This document shows positions 27,975 to 42,600 of a stretch of 64,000 nucleotides of DNA, one piece after another; position 1 is the first letter of the stretch; each line of letters opens with the position of its first letter. Position numbers and translations under genes: made by a program. The notes beneath the pieces are model-generated. The model saw only the letters and a program-made list of their open reading frames with translations. It searched no databases and was not told where the DNA came from. Source of the stretch: Liolophura sinensis (taxonomy: Eukaryota; Mollusca; Polyplacophora; Chitonida; Chitonidae); the NCBI RefSeq assembly GCF_032854445.1, contig NC_088299.1, positions 15,495,608 to 15,559,607 on the forward strand, read 5' to 3'.

Positions 27975-30900
27975 TCTGCTCAAGAGTTTCAACCCCAAGA
28001 ACAGTGGCAATAATGCATGTACACAGTGGAGAGGTGAGGTGTGATAGGTGAGGTGTGATAGCATGGTGCTAGGGGAAAGCACATCAGGTGAAACTTTGAT
28101 TAACATGGCCATTCCAGGGGGCCTGTGGCAATTTAGATCAAGTTTATTGCAATCTCTGTCAAGAAACTCAGCACTTGGCAATAAAGATGGAAGTGCTGAG
28201 GAAATCGGCATGAACAAAAGTATTTTATAAACACACGTTCGCCAAAAAAAATATGAGAAAATTCATATTGGCTCCCAAGATGTACAAAGCAGATCTACAT
28301 TAAGCATTTCCACACCTCAAAAAATCTGCCCCATTGCGATATAACAGATCTGGTGCAAGAAGTTAGATAGAAAGATTAGAGCAACAAGGAGCAGTAGGAG
28401 CAGCACCCCAGCAATCTCACTGTCCATCTGGTTAGTGCATGTAGCTTGATAACTCATCACATTCCCCATGCAACGCTGCTCTTCTGGACTAGCTGCTTTA
28501 GCAAAGCATCATTGCAGCTCATGGTTGGTTGAACAGGACAACAACCTGCTGCGTGAGAATCCAATTCAGCACAGATGTCTAAGTCTTACAAACAACCCTT
28601 GGGGCAGTCATGCAACTGGACATTAGTTATTAATGGTATGAAAGAAATTGTGGTGTTTGTTGAGCAAAGCTGCCATGTTTGAAGATGTGAACCATGGCAT
28701 TGTACACTGGTTGTTAAGTTTGGTGCCATTACACAACAGGTATGCCCTCAAAGCTCTGGTACATGGTGGCGTACTGGATGCAGACATTCACATTAACTTT
28801 AATTTGGAGGAGCAGTGGAAATTCTGTACTCAGAGCAAACACACTATGCCATTGACTGCCACAGGTCACTTTCTTGGATTTGGATTGATTTCTGTCAAGT
28901 TCCTTAGCTACAGAACCAGCCTGAGCTTACCGGATGTTTATACTGAAACCCAAGAATCAGTTATCTTTACTAAACCTACCAGCTGGAGATGAAGTCCACT
29001 GAGTATTAGGGTGACTGGCATTGATCATGGTTCACTTACAGCTAGTGCTGGACTGCCTTTCACATCGGCCTGATGGATACAGTGCTTTATATATATTCTG
29101 GACTGTTGACTTAAACTGAGATTCTCCAGCAAATGCAAGAATTCCAAATCCACAATGGGCCCCCTGATAGTGGTCATGGCTAACCCGGGGATTGGTAAAA
29201 ATACGTTCACAGAAAGTCGCCAGAATGCCGAAGCTCTAAATCTTGTCCACTTTTACTGCCCGCTGTGTGTGTCACAATAAGCAGTAAACTCATTGTACTG
29301 ATGAACAAGACATTGTCAAAATTGGACACCTGGCCACAAATTGAACTGCTCGAGTCTACTCACAAAAGAGAAATTGTCATAACAACGGTTGGCATAAATA
29401 TCATTCGTTAAGTACTTAGTCAAGATCACTGTAAGCTACATTTTCATGGCAAAGAGCTGTAAATTACTCAGATTAGCATCTTTCACACTGATAACCTTTT
29501 TGAGTTTAATACCTATGACTAAAACTGTAAAGCACTATTCAAGCTTAGAAATAACTTTTACTTGGGGCAAGGCATAATGCCAAATATTCCAACTATCAAA
29601 AAAGTCACAATGTTGTCAGTTTTGTCCTATAAAAAACATGGACCCAATCAAAATAGTATTTGGTGCAGGACATTGTTCTTGTCTCACTGCTTATTTCCAG
29701 GCTTGTTATTTGATGTGAAGTACAATGTAAGTAACACCGCTGAAGATCAAGGTACCTGAAGTTTTCAGTTCACAAGAAACTTTAGAATCTAAGAACAAAA
29801 ACTACACAAGCACACTTCAACCCCTCGACTTTTTATCTCACAAAACGATGCGGCCAGTACAAATGTAAAGCAGTGCATTCTCTTAGGAGAGGAGATTTAG
29901 AGTTCTTTTGGTCCGTCATTTCTGCCAGAACATCGTCATATTCAACAAAGTGGTAACACTGTTTGATTTTCATCCAACAAAACATTGAGCCGCCATCTTC
30001 CCTGAGTGACCCGCTCGGCCATGTTTGCTCAGTCTACAGAGACGGGAGTTGGGAGGAAAGGCTGTTTCTCCAATCAATAACCTTACAGAGCCTGTGGACA
30101 CCGAGGGGGGCCTTAGAGGGATACCATCAGCTCCACTTACAATGTCAAAGTTACTGTGTGCCACCAGGAGGCTTTAGCTAACCAATATAGTGCTGGAAGG
30201 CTTTTAGGATGTGTCCCTCGTAATGACATGTCATACATACATAAGAACAGCTGAAAAAGTCACTTAGACACTTCCAGTGAAGCTGACAGTCCAGGAGATC
30301 TGAAATATCATCTATCACGCATAATCGCAAAATGGATGGCCATTCACAACTAGCGACTCAATAAACACTGCTGACCCTTTCACAATTCGAGTGCCCAATC
30401 ACAGCATTTGCTATCTGCCCTAACTACATGTAGGCTCACTGCCCGAGATATTGCACCTTCTTCTAAGTGCTATATCTCTAATAGCCATGGAGTTCTTATT
30501 ATCAATACAGGAGGGTAGAAAATATGGACAAAAACTCAAGGTCAATGTGTCTGTAAATGCAGAGCATGCCCAATGGCAGGACGGGGAGAAAGCAAGTGTG
30601 AGCAGCGGGGCACTATTTGCTAACAGAGTTCACGTACATTAACCTGTCTCGTACTCCTGAAATCTGATCCTACCTAATGGAGTAAATTGCTGGTCGAAAA
30701 AAGTCACGCAAATAAGAAACTCACACCAGTTCTACTTCTGATCAGCATTGTGCTGGTTTTATTACCTTACTAAACACAGCTCTTGACCAAATCATGCCAA
30801 CAGACCTGGTAATGGTCACCCATCATTAATCCAGGTCCTTCACTGTAATTTGATTTCCCCTCAGCATTTTTTCTACCCTTCCCGGTTACCAGTCACCTGT

Positions 30901-33900
30901 AGTTTCATAGCGTTGCTCCCACAAGTGCTAGCCATAGACCAGATCAGGAAATCCCCAGATACCGGAGCAGATACTACAGCAGCAATTTAGAAATCCCTAT
31001 ATCACATACATGTGGCTCTTCGCGCTTGACTTTTTTTTTTTTCAACATACCTGACTTTAATATTTTATGATGCTTTTGAATTACAGAAGGATTTATCTGC
31101 ATATCACGCACTGTTCTAAAAGCTTTTTGCTTGGAACCAACTAATATCTTACTCCTTTACATAATAAAACCTATTCAAGAATACGCAAATGTGATTAGAC
31201 TTTTATATCAAATTCAATGAAACAGACTGCGCGGCTTTGAGACGAGAGAATCTCATAAATATTTAGAAGTCTGGGAATATACGAATACAGATTTGCTTGG
31301 TATAAAAAATTGCCTACAGTATATACACGTCAATCCTAGTTAGTTAGTTGAAGTGGCAGGCTTTACACCAGTGTTTAAGAATTGACCCTGAGATTAAAAA
31401 TGGGCCGAGAATTGTGATTTTCAATCATCCGCGTGTCAGTTATATTTGCAATAACTTTCATGGGAGTAGCTGGGATGAAATAACATCTAACCAGCATTAA
31501 AATTTTCATGTCAGCGCAAGCTCGCTTGTTTGAAGACTACTTCAGCAACCTATTTTAAGATTTCATCAGAATTTGTGCCCGATATGTTGAGTGAACACTG
31601 CTAACATAAAGAGTGTCACTGTACAGCAAGCTGCCACATCTAATGTCTTCAAGTGTACTTCTGTCTGCGGTATCAGTTGACTTCATTTTAATTTTGAATC
31701 CTGAGCTAATACTGGCTGGCCTCTGCCTCTGTCCCCTGCTGGGTCTGGAGTGACCATATTGACCAAGCTGTTACCTACTTAACACTGATTACTTGTCCCA
31801 TTCAGTGGTCAAGTACAGGCTTTATTCCTGTGACAACTTGACCACGACATGTTTTCTCCCAAAATCAATGCCATATATTGACACACTGACTTCACATACC
31901 TTACTTGCATAAAATCCACAATCCTGCCTTAGCCACTGGTGAAGCATTTTAACTAACCCCTTCCAGAATCCACTGGTGCATACATTTCAAAATGTCAGCC
32001 ATTCCAAGGCCATTTGTTATAATAATTTATGCAAATGAATGACCAATTCTTGTTCTTTTTAGTTTATAATACCACAATAACAGCAGAATATTCTGCTCTT
32101 ATGAGGAACTTCTTAAACATTGCTATCAGCCTCCACATTCAATTTCAAGTTAACCAGCCTTTTGAGCTAGCGAAGCTATTTCAGGGCAATAGAGTTGAAG
32201 TCATTTTCAATTCTGAACAGCAAGGTGAATATAAAATTTGACAAGTTGAATGATGTGATGACAGTTTTTCCTGCTGGGACCAGTGAATTTCTAACACGCA
32301 ACAAAATGAAGCAGGTTGGCAACATTTACAACAGACAGACAGAAAAAGAGGGAAAAAACTGTGAATGATTTCTGACAGCTTGCTGGTGGCACCTCTGAAT
32401 CCCCACAGCACTGTGCTTTCAGCTAAGGCCTGAGGAAGAGCACTTTGACTCTGTCAATTCAGGTTCTGTCGTAATTTAGCTGGGTATGTACATGTACATG
32501 TAACACAGCAGTGTTTTTCCATTACAGCATACAGCTGTGCAAGACACCTTCAGTATAAAGTCTGTAGATCACTCATTTTGATGGCTGCGCCGACTCAAAA
32601 TATAAGGTAATTTTCATCAGACATTTCAAATTAAACTGTAGATAACTGAACGGTAACAGCAATTTATAAATGTTGATTAGAAATTCTGATCTACATAAAT
32701 GATATTTTGACGTAATTATTCATTATGTAAAAATAGAAAATAAAAATTATAACTTGGGAGCATTCTCAGGTAATCATGACAGTCTCTGCTAACATTTTCA
32801 TGTTATATGTAAGTGGCCCATTTTAACAAGTCATTGTAATTACAAAAGATCAAAAGGACAATTTTTTTACACCTGGAGCTTTTCATAAGGAAGCGGAACA
32901 AGGCGTGTTGAGATGGCAATCCAGTCCACATGATAATAACTTCTACCTCATGGTGAAATCTCAACATTCTGATTCTGTTCTCATACCAATTGAGTTATAT
33001 GATACCATCATTATCACCGTTTACTGATTTTAATATACACTATGCCACATTTTAAATCTAGTAAACAACAGTGGGCTACATTTAGCAAGTGAGGATGGCA
33101 ACTCATTTTCAGCATTTTGAAACTATTACAGAGGTTTTTCAATAATAAAGACTTTTTCTCAACAACATTTTCAAATCTGACCTCTTGCTGCATGTCAAAT
33201 GAATGCTTTTCAGCTCACGGTGAAAAAGTTCACACTAATCTTCAATTCTACCCACGTGTCAATAAATAGTGATGAGAGCGCCTTTCTGATCATATGCCGT
33301 ACATTACAGCCCGTTCGTGTATTGTGTGGGATCAGTCATGTGTGATCACGCCCCACAATGCCCACAGAACAGCCGGAATATCTTGGTCAAACCCTAACCC
33401 TAGCTTTTCATCATAACGCAATTCTCAGGCAATAAAAACACATCACCTTTTCAAAGCAGCTCAGGGATTTGCCTTTGATCTTGTCAGTTCCCCAGGAAAA
33501 ACAGGCCATTTCCTATGCATATATTTATCATTTATTTTGCTTCAATTACTGTTCTGAGCACAGAAATATTCACCCACTCCAGTGAAGAAGTTTTTTTTTT
33601 CACCTGCTCACTCATGAATACTTAATGAAATGATATATTTCATTACAGTGATAACCCGAGAGAAATCAGTCAGGCAGAAAGTCTCGCAAGATTGAGGAAG
33701 GAATTCTAATGTCTTGCATTATTTGAACCTGTAATTAGTATTGACGACTCACAACAGTCTGCTACATGTATGCATATAATTATAGGGCCAGTCTGCCGCA
33801 TTTCATATTATACATTACTCAATGCATCTAATGAGTCACACCAGGGAGCAGTCATTTCTTACAATTCATAAAAGCCAAGTAGATCACAGAACTAAATCTG

Positions 33901-34356
33901 ACTTTATCACATTTCTACACTGCACTTATTTCCACACATCACTTGAATGTTTTGTACATGTTGTTTATGGCTAAACATCTCTGCCATACTTCCCCCATAC
34001 ACATAGCTCAATTATGATACATGTATATCAGTAAGTCTTCATGAAGGTACATGTTTCCATCAACTTCACATGTAAACAATATTTCTACAAGCCATTCTAT
34101 AAAAAAATTGAAGCTCAACTGCACTACGTCACAACCATTTCGGAAGGTCTTTTTTGGTCACATTTTGATGCAGGCATGGTTATCCCTGACTAACTCTGAA
34201 AAACAACAATCTAAGACAGATCTGATCCAAACCCCTGGCATTATCTAAATGATCAATATCACCAGATATACCGGTATACGAAACACAAGATGGCAGACAC
34301 TAAAGATGGTTCAGGATTCTGAAGACAAACGGGTCGAATAACAAAGTAGTACTTAC

Positions 34357-34433
34357 CCCCATATTGTTGGTGTTTTGTGTGTAAGATGTCCATCTCAGTC
34401 GGTCTGATGCTGTTGTTGTATCAAGTAAAACCA
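34357..34433 (-). CDS. Eph receptor exon 2: N-terminal strands of ephrin-binding domain
   Basis: This 77-bp exon is too short for ordinary ORF finding. The minus strand shows a pyrimidine-rich acceptor (ttttgtcttttgcag) before TGG and a strong donor GGGG|gtaagt. It begins with the last two bases of a split codon and then reads VLLDTTTASDRLRW followed by TSYTQNTNNMG. It ends on a complete codon, so it joins exon 3 in frame as ...NNMG-WVEASYND. This matches the start of Eph ligand-binding domains, which typically read V-x-LLD-[ST], then a Leu-x-Trp, then a Gly-Trp before the next strand. The equivalent vertebrate exon is about 65 bp. The phase (two bases left over at the 5' end) requires an exon 1 ending one base into a codon. 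Exon 3 lies about 31.8 kb away in the direction of transcription. Confidence 0.93.
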
Positions 34434-34658
34434 CTGCAAAAGACAAAATTACATCCAGTAAGTTTTAAGCCATTTACCACACTGGGCACATGTTAAAACA
34501 TTTGCAAGATCTAATACTGAATTAAGGAATACAACCTTGCAATGTGCATAACATGTATATGTAAATGTGTGTTATTTTTGACACATAAGCAACTCCTGTT
34601 AACTTCAGGATGTATCAGTTCTTAAAATTTTATAAAAAAAAGTCAGATACACATGCTG

Positions 34659-34680
34659 TATATATATATATATATATATA
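34659..34680. repeat. TA microsatellite
   Basis: 22 bp of TA followed by CATATATGG, about 225 bp upstream of exon 2 in the gene's orientation. Confidence 0.95.
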
Positions 34681-37620
34681 CATATATGGTGATGTATACC
34701 AAATACATCACAGTGCTAAGTCCATATACATAACTATATGCAGACTATAATGTCAACTTCTTCAAAAAGAGTACACAGATTTAGATATCAACGGTGGAGT
34801 TTTAAACGCTGCTAGGCAATGCTACTGTTTGATTTGGCACAATATACCTATTTAACCACACTACGCAAAACTAAGGCTAAAAATGCGCTAACACATGTTA
34901 AAAGCAAAGACAAATTAAGATTTTTTCAATACTAGTGCCTATAAAGTTTGAGGATAGGTGATTATACTGCGGTGTGGGGTGTAAAGATTTGTGCGTACTG
35001 ATTGAAAGTGACAAGTTGATAAGGGCAGTGGTTACAATCAGCTCATTCCTAACCAGTTAGAAGACTGTGTGTAATCTTCACACGGAAGCTGCCCAGAGGA
35101 ATTACACGGAATTCCGTGTCAGACATTAATTGCGCTCCGCTGAACGGTGTAGAATTCTAAACAGTTCCTTAAAGGCTGTCCTCTGAGGTAGTGAAGGAAT
35201 GCAGGTCTGAGAAGGGTTACAAACTGTGGCCAGTCGAGGAGACCATGTATGAAATGTTATGCACCCAGTGGAATGCTTCTCTGTGTGATTTTTGCGGCAA
35301 CAAGGGAGCCACAGGTTTTTGCTTCTTTAGCACTGTTTCACACAAAATCTCAGTAAGAGTGAAGCTTTGCTGTGACTGTTCTAAAACTCATGCTTTTGGA
35401 ATTTAATTCAACAAACCTTCACTGGTAAAGGAGAAAGGGTGTGTCATGTGACAATGGTGGCTACAACCTCAGGTTTTCTCTCTGCGCAAACGAGGCGCCC
35501 AGGTAGCCTGGCGTGGCACAGCGTTTTGCTGCGTGGTATGTCCCTTACAGACAAATGTTGGCTTTGTTTTCAGGGATTTTCGGATTAGGTGGCCGACAGA
35601 GGCAGATGAGAGCCATTCTTTCATCGGGGCACATCTAGCTCTGTAGCAGGCTGTCTGTACAGTGTTGAAGACACGCAGGGCAAGACAGAAGATCAACAAA
35701 CTCCTCTCCCTCAGACAGGTCCAATGTGAGGAAAACAAGGGCCAAACTCTTAATCTCTTTTACCCAAGGTCTGTTTAAATCTCCCTTTCTTTCCATTTTA
35801 TCTTTAAAGGGTAATACTCTGCCCTCTCACAGAAGACAGGTGAGGGAAAAACTTTACAGAGGTTTTTTTTTTAAAAGATTTCCATGAGGAACAAATTCAA
35901 ACACAGGTTGAACAGGACATTTTAACAATTAGACATTTTTGTACAACAGATTCAAGTTCATCCATAGAGCAAGCATGCTTATCACAATGAGTTACAAATC
36001 TTGTACTACATGTGTATATCTATTACTTCCAACAACACAACCATTACTTTCAACTTGGAAATGTATAAGTTATTTATTTTTTGCTGAGTTTAACAAAGGG
36101 CTTCCATAAATTTCTTTAAGAACGCTTAGAAGACTGCCAAAAGGCACAAATCTAGTATTTCATTTGTTGTTCGATACACTCCTACATGTAACCCTATGAC
36201 AAATAAAATATAAACTGAACTGTATCCAGATGACTGGGCAAAAAGGTTGAAAACCACTGTTACCATATTCAAAGAAAACATAGAAATGTACTGTTTTAAT
36301 AAGCTTTATTCAGATATGTGCCCTTTTATGCTAGGTTGAAATATTTTCAAAATATTCATCCTCAAACATGGCCAACCAGTGAAATACAGAGAGGGAAGAT
36401 CTATAGTGTAGGAGGTGAAGAATGAAGAAAGAGAATTGGCTGAAGTTAGTAAGGCCTTAAGCTTACACCTAAAAGTCTCTGTCAACAGACCACTTGTGAT
36501 GTATATCTGACAGGTGGACATTTATCCTCAACATCACAAGCTACACACAAAAACCCTGACAAAAATGTGCACTTTGTTGCCTCAGACTGTCCAAGACCCA
36601 GCAAAGCCAGAGCCTAGAGCAGGAGAACATGGACATGCATGTTAGGACGTGGTAACTTCTCATCTTAATAGCCGTCAGCATCTTTCTCAAAACAGCTGCG
36701 TATTTCACACCGATATTTATATACAGATACTCACTCATATTTAGAAACCTTCATAAAGAACAAGTTTTGGTGTCGTAGTTTTTAATGTCTACACCACAAA
36801 CCTCGCAAAATTGGACCAGTGGTATACCCTGTCTAGGGTATAGAGGTCACCTTATTATAGCTACGGAGTCTGTGTCAACAAATTATGCGTGCATTCACCG
36901 TCAACTAGGCAAATACAGAGGGGTTTCCTAATTACCTGGCTGACCTGAGCCCAGGGGCACAGTAGCCAGGTGAAGCAGTCAGATTCCAAATGTAAACAGT
37001 CTACATACTTAAACCTCAGACCAGCCTTTCCAAAATCTCCACCATTAAAAGGTGACTCGGCCTTCTCAGGTCAACAAATGTCATGTCCCAACAATAAACC
37101 TACGTTTTCACAGAGATTGAGTAAATATTGTAAGTTGTAGCAACTTTTTCATTTTTCATATCTGTGATCTGTCACCTCTCGGGCAAAACACCAGCTAACG
37201 CAATAACCACACATCCTAAAAATAAGACGATATATATATATCCCACAAGGATTTTTTTTAAATGCCAGTGTTTTCCCCAGAAAATAGTCAAACACACCTT
37301 TTCTTTATTGGAATACCACATATAATTGTTGAAAATTTAAATATTCCCAAAAGTAAAAGCATTGTAATGCTTATGACAAATCTACCAAAAACTGACTTGA
37401 TCTTAAGTACACAAGAACAGAAAAATCAATCACTGATTCTGACCCCCAATTCCATGTAGTGTGTACTGTACAAATGTATGCGTGGACTAAACAAAAAGCA
37501 CTTTATGTAAAGTACATGAATGTATTTGAACCATGTGATTATTGGAGGGCCAAGTTTGCTACACATGGCTAAGGTGTAAGAACATGTATATACATGACAA
37601 AAGTCTGTTCCAGGCTTCTA

Positions 37621-37920
37621 AAATTAGCTGTCCATGAAGCCAGGCGAGATTGTGAATCGGTTCTAAACTTGAAGAAGCTTGACGGGATTAGCCTGTTCAT
37701 CACCGAGATCGAAGCTCACGGAAAATCAGCGAGCAGTCGACACATCCTGAAATTTGGCCTACACTGAGTAATTTTGTCGCTTTATCTCATTTCGACAAAA
37801 TTTCCTCTTGCCCAGTTGCATTATGGCCTTAGGGCCACACTCAAGCCGTCCTGCATTGCCGCATTATCTGGCTGCAGCAGAGCCATTTGCAAAGGTTATC
37901 AGCGCTGATATTTAGTTATA
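37621..37920. promoter_or_regulatory. Candidate regulatory block in intron 1
   Basis: About 300 bp with clearly more CpG and less repeat character than its flanks. It has GATA-type cores (TTATC, GATA) around 37860-37915 near the half-palindromic CAGCGCTGATA. No open frame of note. Composition is the only evidence. Confidence 0.2.
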
Positions 37921-39040
37921 TGGCCCATGTCTGTGCAGCACTTTAGCAAACGAAAACTCCATGCTGATGTCAGACAGCCATCTTTTTTTACATGCAGCTT
38001 CTGTAAACAGTTATCACAATTTTTATCAAATGCTGAAATCTTGAACACCAAGACCTCAGTGCTTAAACAATGCAATTCTCTAACAAAACCCTTGCTGAAG
38101 TTTTGTTCAAAATAGATTTAGCTACATCTGCCACAATAACACCAAATGTTTATGGCATGTGGTTATGTGTGATAGCAACATGTACTTGATTGAGGGATTT
38201 TTTTTTATCTTACTTTACTGTTGTCTCATTTAGGTTTTTAATGTTCTTGAGGTATTTAATATTTACAAGAACCTTAAATATCTTTTTATTCCAATACAAT
38301 GAAAACTTTTTTTTGCAGGCCTGTTAAAGATTTATACAGAAAGGAAAGGGCTGGTATACCTCTAAACTGGTGTGGCAAGATAATTAACTCCAAAACTATG
38401 GCTCTGATTCGAGACGCATTAAGATTGAGCAAAAAACTTAGTACATTTTGCCATGAAAAAAAAGGACACCAGTGCCAACAGCTAGGAAGATGAGCCTGTT
38501 TTTAATCCTTGTGCAAATGTCATAGCCTTGAAACAATCAGTAATTAGCCTGCATTACACCATCCTTTATTCACCGTGATCTAATGAAGGGCGCACATTCG
38601 AATGCGGCTTAACATAAACAGTTCTTCATTCAGGTCACATCCCTATCCTTTATACAGCATAACAGACTCCTCACAGTTCACAATTTCAAAAAAAAAAAAT
38701 AATCTTCCTCAATTCAGTCCAATCTATTTGGAGCCTGTCCTTACCTGTATTTGTACAACAGTAAAGTTTCATGCACATATGTGTGAGTTTTTAAGACACT
38801 GCAAAAACAGGTAAGGAATACACCATAATGATACATACAAGTATTACAGTAATTTACTAAAGATATACAGTTATTCGAAAATCTGCATAAATGTGCACAA
38901 AACTCTGTACAACTGTCTTCTCTTCATATATGTGTACATAAACTGCTTTTAACCTAAAATATTTAAACTGCACATTAACATCTCTATTTTTCAATTCTAT
39001 GCCACCTGTTTAGATGGAACAGATATTACAAATCCAGCTA

Positions 39041-39620
39041 ATCATGAGGGTTCAATCTTCCCGGGGAGCAGCCGCTTAACATAAATCCAACACCTTCGTC
39101 TTTACGATTGGGCTCCGAAAGTGCTGTTAAAGTATTTGAAAACAGTTATGAGGCAGAAGCAATGACGTGTGCTGTCAAGCTATCTACTTGACGATACGAT
39201 TTTCTGACACAAGTCACTGCAGCGATGGTGCAGACAACTGCTGCGTCTTACAAGCACAGATACTGCAAAGACCATTAATCATGTGTGAAACAAATCATTA
39301 CAGGCAATTTCGTTACCCTCCTCGTCGTATCACTCTATAAAATTGCCCATCCTTGGTTGAAGAGAGTGTATAGCTCTATTGGAGGTTCATAAATCGAACT
39401 GTTCACCGATGGCATTGGTAAAAGGTTGTCCGCTTAGAAGAGTCATTGCAGGCGCCAGCAGCAGACCTTGGAGCTCGTGAATCAAATTTGATAGGCGATA
39501 TTGGGAAGCCAAAGACCTGGCCAGGGTCCTTCCGTCATTGGTTCTGATTTCTATCACCGGCTGCCAACAGTTGGAGCTCATAAAGTAAGAAGTATGAGGA
39601 GTTTTCTGTTTTACCATATT
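39041..39620. promoter_or_regulatory. Candidate regulatory block in intron 1
   Basis: About 580 bp of mixed, CpG-containing, non-repetitive sequence between AT-rich flanks, about 4.6 kb upstream of exon 2. It includes a CRE-like TGACGTG near 39163. The minus-strand frame at 39387-39617 (76 codons) has no recognisable domain. Confidence 0.2.
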
Positions 39621-42600
39621 TCATCTATTTTCCAAACCCAGCTACCAAAGCAATACTCACATATGCTAAGTTGACAGGAGAGAAAAAATGTGTTAGGCTC
39701 TCAACAGCCATTAGTTCAGCATCCAATTTCTCATGGTCACTTTTGTAATAGGGTAATAGATCAATTTCACAGCTAGCACAAGAAATGTATTTTCTAAATG
39801 AGATAGAAAATTTGTAAGACTTGACAAGATCCAAAATATCTCTGTCTAAATGGGTGTGCACCTGTGTATAAAGGCAAAGATGCTGTCATGTGCAGCTCCT
39901 GAAATATCACATTTCTGTGCAATCAAAACACACTGATCCATACACATATCTTGACCAGCTAATAACAGACAGGGAAGTGAACAGGAAGTTCTTCCACCTA
40001 AATTCCGGAAGTAGAAAGAAAGTTTTTTGGCTTGAGTTATCTCATATTACATTTTAATAATACATCTATATTAACTCTAAATCAAATCCAAAAATGAAAA
40101 TGGGTTGGACCAAGTCAAAAAGCTGTGTTATAACATGGGTCTGCTTTATAAAAAAACTTCACACAGATGTCAAAAATGTGCATGTGGAAATACCACTGTG
40201 ATAATGGCACTGATAAAGTATACCGGATCCAAATTCCAGCAAAACTTCAAATACAAGCTGTCATTTTGCATGTCAAGTCACCAACATTATCTGATATGAT
40301 ATCCGGGCAGTGGTGTTGCCAGGTTTGCCTCTAATCTCAATATAACAAACTGCTTGACATTATTAATCAAGAAATCAATACACTGACTAAGACTATGTGT
40401 TATCTTGGATGCTACTCTAAGCTACAAATGGTAAAGTCCATAAGCCCATAACCAGCATGGATTCTTTTTGAACTGAATGGTTGCTAGGCTATCATGAAGT
40501 GGAAGGAAAATCTGGGTCTTTCTGAATACAGGTGCTGATGTCGTGTTGAGATTTTCACCATATATTAAAGTGTACAGCTAGTTGACCATAATGAGCTTCT
40601 ACCTGTATGTACCAGGCAGTAGCTAAAAGCTGTGCACATTTGACCCGGGGATATCTTACCCTGGATTCTCTAGCTTTTGTAAGGTGTCTCGTTATAAGAC
40701 TCTTGACCCTGTTTGAAGATCTTAAATATTCCCCCTGAAACACAGCTGGAAATCATTAAGCATTTGTGATCTAAAACTTTGCTAATTTGCCTCCCTGGTA
40801 GATAAAGCACATACCAGAATCCACAGTGGATATATATACCTAAAAGTCAAAGTTTATTCCCTGCAGGTGTGATGAAAGGACTTCTCCTTCAGTCTAAATC
40901 CCCAAAACTATTCACATGCTTGATTTAATGTCTGCGTAAGGGACCTATTAAACCAAACCAGAGAGAGTTCTTGAGGCAAACTATACTGCTTATCCTCTGT
41001 TCAGAAACACTGTCAGCTCTCCAACATTGGCATGGTTCACAGAATTTCTTTTCCTCCAAGACTGTGGCAACGTTAAGATACTGCAGAAGTGTTCTTAAGG
41101 GTTCCACTTTATCCTCTATTGCCTTATCTAAAGAATGCAATCGTGCTGGTAAACAAAGCACTTTCCACACAGATGATTGGTAACACCGACGCTATCCTAG
41201 GGCTGAATGGGTGGAACACTGATACTTTATCATGACCAACCACTACTCCTTCCAAACATTCTACTTTGGAGACACTCTAGCAGAGCAGATCATCCACACA
41301 CCCTATCACAGTAAGGCCCAGTAGATCTCCTCACTCTGCCACTTATAGGGAGACCACATATTGACGTATCAACCAATCCAGATTACAGAACTGTTTGATT
41401 GACTCGAGTGTTTATTTAAGTACTGTACAATTCACACACCTGATATACTTGCTGTAAATGCCCAAGACATAATGACAAGTTTCAAGCACAACTTACTTTT
41501 CATGTTATACTTTGTTATAATATTTGTATATTATAACACAGTTATGCACAGCACTTTTACAATACACAGAAATTACCAATAAACTTATGTACAAATCTAA
41601 GTACATGTAGATTTGCAAGCTATTAATAATCAGCTGTTTTTTAGCACCATTCCGTATTTCATTTAGAACTGTCAACTGTTTGATAGGAGACATACAGTGA
41701 ACAAGGACAGATACAGACCTTCTTCTGTTTACACATCACCTGGACATTTCTTTAGGAACTGTTTTGAAGTCATATTACCAGTGTTTGAAGTCAAGGGTAG
41801 AAAAAGCACCAGCTGAGCCCCATGCTTCAAGAGGCAGAGATGTTTAAATGCTATCCGATTTCTCCAATGATCTCCCCAGCTGTTGATGTAATGAGGTAGG
41901 GGCAGTCAGGAGTCAAAACCTTTCAGGGGCCTGGGGCGCAGGGCTCACCCCTAATAGGTGGGTGCCCCCTGAATATCATCCTCTGTCTGGGAGGGCATGT
42001 TTTAACAACTGGCACACACATACATTATTAAAGTTTCTGGCCCATCTTTGACTTTTATTGCCAGTCCCGTCAGCTTTCTCTCAGACTTCCTACAGTTATA
42101 TACTTCAGTGGGGAATGACTGAATTCCAGTTTGGCCTGACATTAGACAGTGTTGTAAATCTTTTTTTAAAAAATCACAAGTTTGTAGCTACTTAACTGCT
42201 GTGGGAATTATCCTTATACAAGTAGTATGGAGCAAACCTGAACCTTTTGGATTATATTGATTTTCCAAAATTATCTCAATTTTCACAAAAAAACCCTTAC
42301 TTTTGAACTCAAAAAGAATGATTGATTGTGACACAGTCTACAGTTTTCATCCCTTTGTTGAGTTTTCTCTTGAGCTTTGTCAAGAAGACGCCACTTTTAA
42401 GTTACATATATAACATGGATGCCAAGGGGACATTCCACAGTATTTTAAGTACGGTAAACATAAATGTACCACATAATATTTTCTTAACGTGCTCACAGTG
42501 CTGACCTTTAACCTGCCATAAGTTGCTGAGAATGCCTGGCTGTCTCCATAATTGAACAGACATCCCCTTCGCTTTTACTCTGACAGCAAAGAAATTTTCT

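Larger units (their letters stand above)
2589..34356 (-). other. Eph intron 2 (about 31.8 kb)
   Basis: Bounded by the exon 2 donor (gtaagt, just below 34357) and the exon 3 acceptor (ttacag, above 2588). No stretch inside resembles a known protein, and the open frames of 60-139 codons have no domain and no supporting splice context. It holds a GT microsatellite (11834), a G-tract (14971), a MITE-like hairpin (15339), a SINE (21180), an exact 48-bp repeat pair (24305 and 25283), a 27-bp minisatellite (27593) and more complex, possibly regulatory blocks near 19061-19700 and 25680-26110. For the stretches in between I see only AT-rich, apparently noncoding DNA. Such length in an early Eph intron is known from other animals. 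Confidence 0.85.

Noticed and set aside
27506-28051. Repeat proteins on both strands of the minisatellite
   Set aside because: Open frames follow from a unit length divisible by three. No start context, splicing or domain.
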